Assembly: GCA_036732755.1 (NCBI GenBank)
Contig: DAINBU010000014.1
Span: 1 to 57,550 of the forward strand
DNA length: 57,550 bases
From: DASRRB01 sp036732755
GTDB taxonomy: Bacteria > Planctomycetota > B15-G4 > SIAN01
Direction: 5' to 3'
Part shown: positions 41,386-50,005 of the stretch, piece by piece
How positions within the stretch are numbered: position 1 is the first letter of the stretch
Layout: each line of letters starts with the position of its first letter
Program-made: the position numbers and the translations under genes
The notes under the pieces: model-generated
What the model was told of the DNA's origin: nothing
The model's database searches: none
The model's input: the letters and a program-made list of their open reading frames with translations, nothing else

Positions 41386-43391
41386 GGGCCCCCTCCCGAC
41401 ACTCCCGACAGCTCGACGATCAGCAGCGCGAGCAGCGTGAGCAGGATCACGAGCACGTAGAGGTGGATCGAGCCGTGCTGCAGGACGCGCAGCCGCGAAG
41501 CCGTCGCCGTGAGCAGGCGATCGAGCGGACTCCAGAGGCGCGTGCGCCACGGGTCGTGCGTCGTCGTCGCGAGCGAGGCGTCCGCGGGGAAGAGCCCCTG
41601 CGGCCGCTCGAGCTTGCGCGCGAAGCCGACCAGCGGCCCCCAGAACGTCACGAGCGGCTGCCCGAACGACGACGCGGTCGTCTGCATGCGCGCGTCGGGC
41701 CGGTGGTAGCCGCAGTCCCACGTGACCGAATCCTCGCGCGGACGTCCGCGCAGCAGGAGGAGGCGCGCGCCGGCGACGGCGGCGAGCGCGACGGCGAGCA
41801 GCGACGCGATGAGCATCGCGCCCGACGTGAGGCGCTGCAGATCGTGGTCGAAGCAGAAGCTCCAGGACGCCGGCGGTCCGAGCAGCGGCGCGAGCACCGG
41901 TCGCACGAGCTTCAGCATCAGCGGTGCGCCGAGCCCCGTCGCGAGGCAGAGCAGCGCGAGCACGAACAGCGCCGCGCGCGTCGCCGCCGGCGGCTCCTGC
42001 GCCGCCGCCACCGCCGGATCGCGCGGCGCGCCGAGGAACGTCGCCCCGAAGGCGCGCGCGAGCGACGCGAGCGCGAGCGCCGACGCGAGCGCGACCGCGC
42101 CGACCACCACGAAGAGCGGTGCCGCCGTCGCCGGCGCCTGCGTGGCCGCGCCTTCCAGCGCTCCCGTCAACAGCAGGAACTCGCCCACGAAGCCGTTGAA
42201 GGGCGGCAACCCGCAGAGCGACGCGGCGCCGATCGCGAAGAAGAGCCCGGTCGCCGGCATGAGCTTCAGCAGGCCGCCGAGCCGGTCGAGGCGGTCGTGC
42301 CCCGCCGCCGCGGTCACGGCGCCCGCCCCGATCCAGAGCACGCCCTTGAAGAGCGCGTCGTTCACGACGTGGATCAGCGCCGCGCACAGCGCGAGGACGG
42401 CGACCGCCTGCGCCTGCGCCGCCTGTGCGAGCAGCGCGACCGCGAGCGCCGTCGCGACGAGGCCGGCGCTCTCGATGCTGGTCGCGGCGAGGACGCGGCG
42501 CAGGTCGCGCTGCGCCAGCGACTGGAGGACGCCGAAGCCGAGCGAGAGGAGTCCCACCGCGAGGAGGACCCACGCGAACGCGGCGGGCGCCGGCTCGCGA
42601 TGCGCGAACTCGGCGATCAGCCGCAGCAGGCCGTAGATCCCGAGCTTCCCCATCGCGCCGGAGAGCAGCGCGGCGACCGGGCCGGGCGCGCTCCCGTAGG
42701 CGTCCTTGGCCCACGCGTGGAACGGGACGAGCGCCGCCTTCGTCCCGAAGCCGACCAGCGCGAGCCAGCACCACGGCCATGGCGCGCCTGCGAAGCTCGC
42801 GCTCGGATCTGCCCACAGCGCGCCCGGCCCGCCGCCGCGCTGCAGGAAGAGGACGACGAGGAGCGCCGTGCCGAGGTGGCTCGCGACCAGGAACGGGAGC
42901 GCGCCGCCGTACGCGCGTGCGCCAGCCGTCATGAGCAGCGCGCCCGCGAGCACCATCGCCTCCCATGCGATCAGGAAGAGCAGCGCGTCGCGCGCGACTA
43001 CCTCTTGCGCCATCGCGCCGACCATCGCGTGGAAGAGGAACCACCACGTCGAGGGGGCCGGCACGCGGTCGCCGCGGCCGCGCAGCTCGCCGAGCGACGC
43101 GAGCGCGCACGGCGCGGCGAGCAGCCCGATCGGCAGCAGGAACCACGCGGAGAGCGGATCGATCTCGACGTGGAGCGTGCCGCCCGGCATTGCCCACGGC
43201 AGGCGCGCCGAGGAGGTCGATCCCGCGAGCAGCGTCGCGATCGAGGCGGCGAGCAGCGCGAGCGCGACGACGCACGCGCCGCCGACGCCGAACGCATTCG
43301 CGACGCGCGCCGAGCGGCCGCAGGAGAGCGCGAGCACTCCGGCGGCGGCGCTCGCCACGAGCGCGCACGCGACCAGCGCGAGCGGCGTCAT
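41382..43391 (-). CDS. Operon B: HyfB-like (NuoL/MrpA-type) antiporter subunit
   Basis: A 669-residue, about 16-helix paralogue. Glu144 lies in 'FLIAWEAMVLAG', the TM7-type Lys in 'GFGTKAALVPFHAWAKDAY', and a further Lys in 'SGAMGKLGIYGLLRL'. The tail contains 'WDCGYHRPDARMQTTASSFGQ', matching copy A. The Pro-loop residues after TM7 differ between copies (WLPGAH against WAKDAY), which may bear on ion specificity. ATG at 43391 overlaps the regulator stop by 4 bases. Confidence 0.9.
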   Translation of the reverse strand: MTPLALVACALVASAAAGVLALSCGRSARVANAFGVGGACVVALALLAASIATLLAGSTSSARLPWAMPGGTLHVEIDPLSAWFLLPIGLLAAPCALASLGELRGRGDRVPAPSTWWFLFHAMVGAMAQEVVARDALLFLIAWEAMVLAGALLMTAGARAYGGALPFLVASHLGTALLVVLFLQRGGGPGALWADPSASFAGAPWPWCWLALVGFGTKAALVPFHAWAKDAYGSAPGPVAALLSGAMGKLGIYGLLRLIAEFAHREPAPAAFAWVLLAVGLLSLGFGVLQSLAQRDLRRVLAATSIESAGLVATALAVALLAQAAQAQAVAVLALCAALIHVVNDALFKGVLWIGAGAVTAAAGHDRLDRLGGLLKLMPATGLFFAIGAASLCGLPPFNGFVGEFLLLTGALEGAATQAPATAAPLFVVVGAVALASALALASLARAFGATFLGAPRDPAVAAAQEPPAATRAALFVLALLCLATGLGAPLMLKLVRPVLAPLLGPPASWSFCFDHDLQRLTSGAMLIASLLAVALAAVAGARLLLLRGRPREDSVTWDCGYHRPDARMQTTASSFGQPLVTFWGPLVGFARKLERPQGLFPADASLATTTHDPWRTRLWSPLDRLLTATASRLRVLQHGSIHLYVLVILLTLLALLIVELSGVSGGGP

Positions 43392-44119
43392 GCGGCGCCC
43401 TCCGCTCGAGGCGGCGCGCGATCGAGCAGCGCGAGCTCGGCCGCGCGGAACACCGCGAGCGCGTCGTCACGCGCCGATCTTCGCGAGAGAGTGGCGCGGA
43501 CCGCCGCGTCGCGCAGGAGCACGCCGAGCACGGAGAGCAGGTGGAGGTGCTGGCGCACCGTCGCCGTGACGAAGGTGAAGAGCGTGCGGGTCGGCTGACC
43601 GTCGGCGGCCCGGAAGTCGACCGGCTGCGCGAGGTGGGCGAGCGTCACGACCGGGCGCGCGCCGGGCAGGACGAGCGGCGAGCGGACGTGCGGGATCGCG
43701 ATACCGTCGTCGAGCGCGGTCGAGCCCGACTTCTCGCGCGCGATGAGGAAGGAGAGGAAGAGGTTGCGGTCGGCGTCGTCGGCGAGCGGCAGCCGGCGCA
43801 CCACCTCCGACAGCACCGCCTCGCGGTCGGCGCCGGGAAGGTCGACGTGCACGCCGCCCGCCGCGAGCGCCTCGGAGAAGGAGGGCGGCGGCCGGACCGA
43901 CGCGAGGCGCGCCGCGATCTCCTCGCCCGTCCGCCGCTCGAGCAGCTCGGGCGCGATCGCGAGGCGGCGCGCCGTCGCCCACTCGAGGAGCTCGACCGGG
44001 TGGAAGCGCAGCTGCTCCTGCATCCGCTGGGAGCGCAGCTCGCCTACGTCGGCCGCGCGGACGAGCGTCCGCTCCGCCACGTGGAGGAGGCGGGCCGCGT
44101 CCCGAAGGGAGAGCTGCAT
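43388..44119 (-). CDS. Operon B leader gene: HTH-PTS EIIA fusion regulator
   Basis: A 243-residue paralogue of the operon A regulator: excisionase-like helix-turn-helix (residues 1-55, 'LSLRDAARLLHVAERTLVRAA'), linker, then EIIA with His144 in 'GIAIPHVRSP'. The recognition helix differs strongly from copy A, so the two probably bind different DNA sites or no longer both bind DNA. The ATG at 44119 matches the domain start; in-frame sequence upstream is Arg/Ser-rich and not conserved in copy A. Confidence 0.83.
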   Translation of the reverse strand: MQLSLRDAARLLHVAERTLVRAADVGELRSQRMQEQLRFHPVELLEWATARRLAIAPELLERRTGEEIAARLASVRPPPSFSEALAAGGVHVDLPGADREAVLSEVVRRLPLADDADRNLFLSFLIAREKSGSTALDDGIAIPHVRSPLVLPGARPVVTLAHLAQPVDFRAADGQPTRTLFTFVTATVRQHLHLLSVLGVLLRDAAVRATLSRRSARDDALAVFRAAELALLDRAPPRAEGAA

Positions 44120-44129
44120 GCCGACGAAC

Positions 44130-44148
44130 CCCGGCGCCTCGCGCCGGG
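44130..44148. terminator. Perfect hairpin before operon B
   Basis: CCCGGCGC, a 3-base loop, and GCGCCGGG form an 8-bp stem lying 32 bases after the M16 peptidase stop and 11 bases before the operon B start codon. It may end the peptidase transcript or form an attenuator in the operon leader. No U-tract follows. Confidence 0.4.
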
Positions 44149-44180
44149 ATCGGTCGGACGTGCGCGAGGAGCCGCGCCGC

Positions 44181-45524
44181 TCAACCGCCGGGAGCGAGCA
44201 GCAGCGTCGCGCGTTTCGACACGACGAGCCGCAGCGCAATCGTCGACTCGAGGCGGGCGCGTGTCAACTTGGCGAACGCGGCGCCGAGCGCGCCGAAGCT
44301 GCGGCCGGTCGCGATCTCGCGCTGTGCGATCATCAGGGCGACCTGCGCCTCGACGCGCTCCGCCAGCGGACCGCCGCCCGCCTGGCGCCGCAGCGCCTTC
44401 CACTCAGGCACGCCGGAGAACTCCGCGGCCGCCAACTTCCCGAACTCGTCGAGCGACGGCGACTTCGCCGCCGGCAGCGCCGCGATCGCCGCGTCGAAGG
44501 CGGCGAGCGCGACCTTCGCGTCGTCGGCCGACGGAAGCGAGGCCGAGAACATCAGCAGTCGGCCCGCCGGCACGGCCGCGTCGGCGCTCGCGAGCGCGAC
44601 GATCTTCTGTTTGGCGAGCGCCGCGTTCTGCCGGAGCTGGAGCGAGAGGAGCTGCGCGAGCGCGAGCGCCTCGGCCGCGTCTTCGGCGCTGGCGTCGGGC
44701 AGGACGTACCACGCGATCAGGTGGGCGCTCGGCAGGTCCCATTTCGCGACGCGGTCGCCGGTCGCGAGCGGCGGCTCGCCCTTCGCCTTGCGCTTCTCCG
44801 CCTCGATCTCGTAACGCTTCGCGCCGCCGCCCGAGAGCGCGCCGCCGAGCGCGCCCATGCCATTCATGCTGGCGAGCAGCGGCTCGGCCAGCTCCTTCAC
44901 CTGCTTCAGGGAGAGCGGCCCCGCCGCGACGATGCGGACCTTCGAGAGGTCGACGTGCGCGTCGATCGCCGCCTCGACCTGGTCGACGGTCGCACGCTCG
45001 ACGTCACCGCGTACGGACGCGTGGTCCTGGCCGAGCCGGGCCACCTGGTTCCACGCGGCGAGCGCCCACTTGTGGGTGTAGCCGCCGCGGCAGGTGTTCT
45101 CGATCTCGAGCGCGATGTTCTTCTTCTCGGCCGCGAGCTGGTCGCCGTCGACCTCCGTCGCCTGCAGCCAGCCGAGCAGCTTTCTCAGTGCATCGCTCGC
45201 CAACTCGGGCGGCGCGTCGACGTCGAGCCGCAGCGCGATGTCGCCCGTCTCGCCGTTGAAGGTGATCGCCCCGTCGGAGAGCCCGCTCTTGTCGGTCGAG
45301 CGGATGAGCATGTGCTCCATCAGGTGGGCGAACTGCGCCTCGCCCGGCTCGTCGGCGAGCAGACCGCAGGGGAGGAAGGCGAGGAAGCCCTGGCGCGGCG
45401 CGTCCTTCACCTCGAGGACGGAGAAGCGCGGCCCGTTTTCGGGCTTCCACTCGGCGAAGGGTTCGTTGCCGGCGACGGCGAGGACGGCGGCACACGCGAG
45501 AGCGAAGCGAGGCAAGAGCGACAT
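44181..45524 (-). CDS. M16-family zinc peptidase (pitrilysin-like)
   Basis: A 447-residue protein with a signal peptide (residues 1-20). The inverted zinc motif HxxEH appears as 'FAHLMEHMLI' near residue 67, with the distal Glu in 'EKKNIALEIENTCRGG' (about 142). A second M16 domain-like C-terminal half follows. M16 enzymes cleave short peptides and usually act as two-domain or two-chain clamshells; no partner gene is adjacent, so it may form a homodimer. ATG at 45524 follows CGGAG. It lies 11 bases after the kinase gene and is likely cotranscribed. Confidence 0.82.
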   Translation of the reverse strand: MSLLPRFALACAAVLAVAGNEPFAEWKPENGPRFSVLEVKDAPRQGFLAFLPCGLLADEPGEAQFAHLMEHMLIRSTDKSGLSDGAITFNGETGDIALRLDVDAPPELASDALRKLLGWLQATEVDGDQLAAEKKNIALEIENTCRGGYTHKWALAAWNQVARLGQDHASVRGDVERATVDQVEAAIDAHVDLSKVRIVAAGPLSLKQVKELAEPLLASMNGMGALGGALSGGGAKRYEIEAEKRKAKGEPPLATGDRVAKWDLPSAHLIAWYVLPDASAEDAAEALALAQLLSLQLRQNAALAKQKIVALASADAAVPAGRLLMFSASLPSADDAKVALAAFDAAIAALPAAKSPSLDEFGKLAAAEFSGVPEWKALRRQAGGGPLAERVEAQVALMIAQREIATGRSFGALGAAFAKLTRARLESTIALRLVVSKRATLLLAPGG

Positions 45525-45535
45525 GGAATCTCCGT

Positions 45536-47239
45536 TCAGCGTCCGAGGACGCGGTCGATCAGGGAAAGGAGCGGCGGCGCGATCCAGCCGAGCGGGACGC
45601 GGAGCCAGCGATCGAAGAAGTGCGCCGCCGCGACGTCCTGGCGCTCGGCCGAGAGCACGTGCGTGCCGATCGCCTGGCCGCCGAGCGCGTAGCGGCCGAT
45701 GGCGAGTCCGCCGATCGCCGTCAAGCCGATCGCGAGCCCCCCCACCGCGATCAAGCCGAGCGCGACGCCCCCCAGCGCGAGCCCGCCCGCCGCGAGACCA
45801 CCGAGCGAGACGACGCCGAGGCTCATCCCGCCGAGCACGATCCCGCCGCGCGCGAAACCGCCGAGCGCGAGCACCCCGGTCGCGACGTCGCCGACCGCGA
45901 TCCACCCCTTCGCGTGCGACGCGGGCTGCACGCCGAACCAGCCGAACTTGAAGACCCACGTGCCGCCGTGCGACCGCCTCTCGACGATCGCGCGGCCGAA
46001 CTTCACGTGCACGAGCGGGAGGCCGAGGAGCGTGCGCTCCGACTTGTATTCGAACGGCACGCCGCCGTGCCAGCGCTCGAGCGCGACGCGCAGCGGAGAG
46101 TGCGGCCGGAACTCCCGGCCCGCGACGGTCGGGCGCCCCTCCGCGAGCGCCTCGAGGTCGGCGGCGAGCTCGGCGGCCGAGGCGTAGCGCTCCTCGGGCA
46201 GGCGCGCCATCGCGTGCGCGACCACCGCCTCGACGTCGCGCGAGACGTGGGGATTGAAGCGGCGGACCGGCGGCGCGAATTCGCGGCGGATGGCGTCGAA
46301 GAGCTGGATCGCGGTGTCGCCGCGGAACGGGCGGCGCCCCGCGAGCAGCTCGTAGAGCGTGACGCCGAGGCTGTAGACGTCGGTGCGCGCGTCGACCTTC
46401 GCGCGCGTCTGCTCGATCTGCTCGGGCGACATGTAGAAGGGCGTGCCGATCGGCTCGCCGGTGAGCGACGTCGCGAGGTCGCCGAGCCCCGCGTCGCCCT
46501 TCGCGAGCCCGAAGTCGGCGACCACCGGCGTGCCGTCGCGCCGCAGCAGGAGGTTCGAGGGCTTCAGGTCGCGGTGGATGACGCCGGCCGCGTGGGCCGC
46601 CGCGACGGCGCGCGCGATCGGGGCGAAGAGGCGCGCGACCGCGCGCTCGAAGGAACCGGGCGAGGCGTCGGCGGGCGCCGTCGCGCCGCCGTCGCTGCGA
46701 AGCGCCCGCTCGAGGTCGGCGCCGGTGCGGGCGGGCGCGGGCGGCAGCTCCTCGAGCGCCTTCGCGAGGTCCTTGCCGTCGACCAGCTCCATCACGAGGT
46801 AGAGGTGGCCGTCCTGTTGCCCGACGTCGTGGATCTTCACGACGTTCGGATGCTCGAGGCGCGCGACCGCGAGCCCCTCGCGGCGGAAGCGCGCGACCTG
46901 GCGCGGATCGACCGCGAGCCCCGGCCGCAGGACCTTCAAGGCGACCGTGCGGCGCAGCGCCGTCTGCTCGGCGCGATGGACCGTCGCGACGCCGCCGCGC
47001 CCGATCGTCGCGACGATGCGGCAGCCGCCGAGCACGGAGCCGGGCACGAGGGGTTTCGGGACGGCGAGCGGCGCCGCGCCCAGCTCGACCATCTCGAGGC
47101 AGCGCGCGAGCGCCGGCCGCTGCGCGTCGGGGACCTGGCTCAGCAGGTCGTCGACGTCGCCGGCGCGCCCGTTCGCCACGCGATCGGCGTAGAGAGCGAC
47201 GATCCGGTCGAGCAGCTCGTCGAGGTCCTGCGATTCCAT
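45536..47239 (-). CDS. Ser/Thr protein kinase with C-terminal decapeptide repeats
   Basis: This 567-residue PknB-type kinase has a helical N-terminal segment (1-60), a kinase domain at about 74-365 with Lys102 in 'VALKVLR', catalytic Asp224 in 'HRDLKPSN', 'DFG' at 242-244 and 'GTPFYMSPEQ'. From 446 to 525 come eight near-perfect 10-residue repeats with consensus xxALGGhAhG (for example VLALGGFARG, LTAIGGLAIG, RYALGGQAIG). Such Gly/Ala-rich arrays may pack in the membrane or form a beta-solenoid. The ECF sigma gene lies 43 bases upstream, a kinase-sigma pairing frequent in Planctomycetota. Confidence 0.88.
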   Translation of the reverse strand: MESQDLDELLDRIVALYADRVANGRAGDVDDLLSQVPDAQRPALARCLEMVELGAAPLAVPKPLVPGSVLGGCRIVATIGRGGVATVHRAEQTALRRTVALKVLRPGLAVDPRQVARFRREGLAVARLEHPNVVKIHDVGQQDGHLYLVMELVDGKDLAKALEELPPAPARTGADLERALRSDGGATAPADASPGSFERAVARLFAPIARAVAAAHAAGVIHRDLKPSNLLLRRDGTPVVADFGLAKGDAGLGDLATSLTGEPIGTPFYMSPEQIEQTRAKVDARTDVYSLGVTLYELLAGRRPFRGDTAIQLFDAIRREFAPPVRRFNPHVSRDVEAVVAHAMARLPEERYASAAELAADLEALAEGRPTVAGREFRPHSPLRVALERWHGGVPFEYKSERTLLGLPLVHVKFGRAIVERRSHGGTWVFKFGWFGVQPASHAKGWIAVGDVATGVLALGGFARGGIVLGGMSLGVVSLGGLAAGGLALGGVALGLIAVGGLAIGLTAIGGLAIGRYALGGQAIGTHVLSAERQDVAAAHFFDRWLRVPLGWIAPPLLSLIDRVLGR

Positions 47240-47282
47240 GCCGGTTCCAGACGAGAACGCGCCGCGCAGTCGTCGCGGAAAA

Positions 47283-47870
47283 TCAGGAGGGGCCGTCCTC
47301 CCGGCGCAGCACCCGGCCCCACGCCTCCAACGCCCGCCGGTAGAGCGAGTTCACGGCGTCTTCGCTGCGCCCCATGCGGCGCGCCGTCTCGGCCGCCGAG
47401 ATGCCCTCGAACTGGCGCAGCCCCAGCACGCGCCGGTGCTCCGGCGTGAGCCGGTCGAAGGCGGCGAGCAGCCGCGCCTGCTCCTCCCACTGCGCCGCCT
47501 CGGTCGAGGGGCCCGGCCCGGTGCCGGCGACGAGGCTCTCGAGCAGGCCGGTCCGGCTCCAGTCGGAGTGCGACAGCCGGAACTCGCGCGCGCCGCTCGT
47601 CCGCTTGCGCGCCCGGATCGCTCGCACCGCGTCGACGACGACGCTGCGCGCCAGGCGGGCGAGGAAGCGGCGCAGCGGCAGATCGGCCGGCTCCTCCGGC
47701 GGGAGCTGGTCGGCGTGCGCGATGGCGCGCACGTAGACCTCCTGCGAGAGGTCCTCGAGCTCGACGCGCGCGCGCACCTGCCGGCCGGCGAGGTGCATCA
47801 ACAGCAGGCGCAGCCAGCGTCCCTGCGCGACGATGCGCTCGCCGAGCTCGAGCGGCGCGTCGTGGCTCAT
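47283..47870 (-). CDS. ECF-type RNA polymerase sigma factor
   Basis: A 195-residue sigma-70 family protein of region 2 plus region 4 only. Region 2 contains 'ARVELEDLSQEVYVRAIAH' and 'FLARLARSVVVDAVRAIRARKR'; region 4 contains 'FDRLTPEHRRVLGLRQFEGISAAETARRMGRSEDAVNSLYRRAL', where the helix-turn-helix is clear. It directs transcription of an unknown regulon, probably in response to signals processed by the adjacent kinase. No anti-sigma factor is encoded next to it. A broken copy of part of this gene lies at 50935-51089. Confidence 0.88.
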   Translation of the reverse strand: MSHDAPLELGERIVAQGRWLRLLLMHLAGRQVRARVELEDLSQEVYVRAIAHADQLPPEEPADLPLRRFLARLARSVVVDAVRAIRARKRTSGAREFRLSHSDWSRTGLLESLVAGTGPGPSTEAAQWEEQARLLAAFDRLTPEHRRVLGLRQFEGISAAETARRMGRSEDAVNSLYRRALEAWGRVLRREDGPS

Positions 47871-48008
47871 CGCCTCACCCGGACATCTCCACGAGCTGAG
47901 GAATTCGCGCGATCATTGCTGCTGGACCGTTGGATCGCGGCGGCGGCGGCGATGGTAGCAGTCGGATTCCGTCGACGGATTCCCGATGTCCGAGGAACGC
48001 CGTGACCG

Positions 48009-48761
48009 CTACGGCGCTCCGAACCGGTCCTCGACGACGACGGCGCGCGCGCTGTTCTGCGCGCCGTGAGTCCAGCCGAGGACGATCACGGTGTAGACCT
48101 TGCCCGCGTCGAACGACGTGGCCGGCAGGAGGATCAGCGAACTCTTCTCGTCCTCGCGCCGCACGTCGAGCTGGCCGACCATCGCCGTGATCTGCGCGTA
48201 GGCGGTCGCCTCCTCGAAGTCGACTTCGGAGAAGAGCGGCTTCTCGGCGCCGGGCGTGTAGAGGTCGAGCTCTCCCGCGTCCGGCGAGGCGTTCACCAGG
48301 CGCAGCATCGCCATGCCGGACGCCGGCGGAACGAGTTCGTCGGCGAAGACCACCAGACGCGCCTTCGCCGAGTCCGACCTGCGGATCGCGACGACGGTGT
48401 AGTGGCGGCCGGCCGTGACGCCTTCGTCGCCGACCGCCATCGGAACGGCCATGTCGTCGCCGGCGCTGCGGATGCGGAAGGTGTAGCTGGCGTCGGGCAG
48501 CTCGCGGAACGCCGTCACCGTGCCGTACCCCGCGCCACTGAAGATGCGCATGTCGTTGGCGTAGACGTCGACGCTCGCGACGTCCGGGATCGCCTGGACG
48601 AAGCGCACGAATCCGTCCGAGCGGCGCGCCGCGTCGGCCGACGACGGCACGCTCGATACCTCGCCGCCGGACGTGGTCGAGACCGGCATCAGCTCGTCCG
48701 ATTCGCCCAAGCAGGCGGGAGCCAGGGACAAGGCGCAGAGCAGAAGTGAGCGGGATCGCAT
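48009..48761 (-). CDS. DUF4397 lipoprotein
   Basis: A 250-residue protein with a signal peptide and probable lipobox ending at Cys17 ('LSLAPAC'). The mature part shows the DUF4397 pattern twice: 'FVRFVQAIPDVASVDVYANDMRIFSG' and 'MLRLVNASPDAGELDLYTPGAEKPLFSEVDF', each followed by 'YTFRIR'/'QLDVRR' and 'YTVVAIRR'/'YTVIVLGW'. Such tandem Ig-like domains are extracytoplasmic and of unknown function. It is transcribed alone toward the sigma factor gene, 138 bases away. Confidence 0.83.
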   Translation of the reverse strand: MRSRSLLLCALSLAPACLGESDELMPVSTTSGGEVSSVPSSADAARRSDGFVRFVQAIPDVASVDVYANDMRIFSGAGYGTVTAFRELPDASYTFRIRSAGDDMAVPMAVGDEGVTAGRHYTVVAIRRSDSAKARLVVFADELVPPASGMAMLRLVNASPDAGELDLYTPGAEKPLFSEVDFEEATAYAQITAMVGQLDVRREDEKSSLILLPATSFDAGKVYTVIVLGWTHGAQNSARAVVVEDRFGAP

Positions 48762-48792
48762 GTCGGGAAACTCCGGGATGGGGGGACGAGGT

Positions 48793-49335
48793 CTAGTTGC
48801 GGATGCCGTCGAGGAGTCCCGCCAGGTCGTCGGCGTGCTCCTCCTCGGTGGCGAGGATGCTCTCGAGCAGGATGCGCGACGTCGGATCGTCGCCGCCGAG
48901 GAAGCGGATCACCTCGCCGTAGGACTCGATGGCGATCCGCTCGGCGACCAGGTCCTCCTGGAGCATCTCCTTCAGCGTGCCGCCGGCGACGTATTCGGCG
49001 TGGCTGCGCTCGGCGAGGCCCTCGGGCGAGAAGTTCGGCTCGCCGCGCAGCTGGATGATGCGCGCCGCGAGCAGGTCGGCGTGCTCCGCCTCCTGGTTCG
49101 AGTGCTGGAGGAATTCCGAGGCCGCGACCTCGGCGTGGATTCCCTTCGCCATGAAGTAGTGGCGCCGGTATCGCAGCCAGCAGACCAGTTCGGTGGCGAG
49201 CGCCTCGTTCAGGAGGCGCAGCACCTGCTGGCGATCGGCGCGATAGCCGGTCGTGACGGCCCCGTCCTCGAGGTGCTCGCGCGCGCGTTGACGAAGCGTG
49301 GCGATGTCGGTGAGTCGGACTTTTGGTTCTTGCAT
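48793..49335 (-). CDS. Bacterioferritin-like di-iron protein
   Basis: About 180 residues forming a four-helix ferritin-like bundle. Iron ligands are visible as Glu in 'NEALATELVCWLRYRRHYF', 'EAEHADLLAARI' (ExxH), Glu in 'EDLVAERIAIESY' and 'TEEEHADDLAGLL' (ExxH), the two-ExxH pattern of the superfamily. No Met for haem is obvious, so it may be a haem-free bacterioferritin/DPS-like iron store that protects from peroxide. Start ATG at 49335; in-frame sequence upstream is not conserved in the family. Confidence 0.83.
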   Translation of the reverse strand: MQEPKVRLTDIATLRQRAREHLEDGAVTTGYRADRQQVLRLLNEALATELVCWLRYRRHYFMAKGIHAEVAASEFLQHSNQEAEHADLLAARIIQLRGEPNFSPEGLAERSHAEYVAGGTLKEMLQEDLVAERIAIESYGEVIRFLGGDDPTSRILLESILATEEEHADDLAGLLDGIRN

Positions 49336-49441
49336 GGGCGGAGCGTGGCAAGGCCCATGCCCGCGGGGCGTCGCAGCCAGAATCTCACCGGGATGCGCTC
49401 GCTGCGAGAGCGAAACAGGAACCCCAGTCGAAGGGCGGGAT

Positions 49442-49552
49442 CGCCTGAAGACGCGCGGCAAGGAGCTGCTTTCCGACGGCTGCGAGGCGATCGGGCGGTA
49501 TCAGGGCGAGGTGAAGAAGTACATCGCCGCGAACCCGTTCAAATCGATGGAT
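49442..49552 (+). pseudogene. Possible remnant of a DUF883-like stress protein
   Basis: The plus strand reads 'RLKTRGKELLSDGCEAIG', then 'YQGEVKKYIAANPFKSM', resembling the soluble helix and '..YVRENPWxS' junction of YqjD/ElaB (DUF883) proteins, but the expected membrane helix and start codon are missing; the reading frame then runs into unrelated sequence. Resemblance is judged by eye only. Confidence 0.35.
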
Positions 49553-49759
49553 TCAGTTCGAGAGCGTCGTTGTGTCGGCAGTCGCTTGCGCGTCGACCTC
49601 GAGCGTTCGAACGCCGGTTTCCGAGACGCTTTCCGATGGGCGAAGTTCGGATCGAGGAACGCGCGGCGCCTGCGGTTCACCTTGACCGGTCGCGATACAA
49701 AAGCCCAGCAGCGGCGAGGACGCGACCAGTGACAGGATCTTCCATCGGTTTGATTTCAT
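49553..49759 (-). CDS. Small secreted protein or lipoprotein
   Basis: A 68-residue product beginning 'MKSNRWKILSLVASSPLLGFC', a signal peptide with a possible lipobox Cys at 21, followed by a Ser/Thr/Glu-rich tail. GGAG lies 9 bases before the ATG. No family is recognised. Its stop abuts the DUF883-like remnant on the other strand. Confidence 0.5.
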   Translation of the reverse strand: MKSNRWKILSLVASSPLLGFCIATGQGEPQAPRVPRSELRPSESVSETGVRTLEVDAQATADTTTLSN

Positions 49760-50005
49760 GTTCGACGTCTCCAGCGCACAGGATTGGTCAGCGGTCCGTG
49801 AACGAGCTTTCGGGCGGACGCGATGGCAACGCGCGTGCCGGCGACGACTTCTCACTTTCAGACCTGGCCGGAAGGATCGGCGACTCGAACTTCATTCAAT
49901 GAGTGGAATGGCGATGTCCGGTGCGACGCGCCGGTCCTGGCCGCGATTCGGAGTTCGGCTTTCTGGACGCGGTCGAATGAGCCTGGTGGTGCAGCCCACG
50001 AGAAT

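Noticed and set aside
27722..44119. Respiratory complex I (nuo) operon
   Set aside because: There are no NuoE, F, G, A, J or I as separate genes; gene order, the HyfE-type subunit and the GCNGC small-subunit motif fit Hyf/Ehr rather than Nuo.
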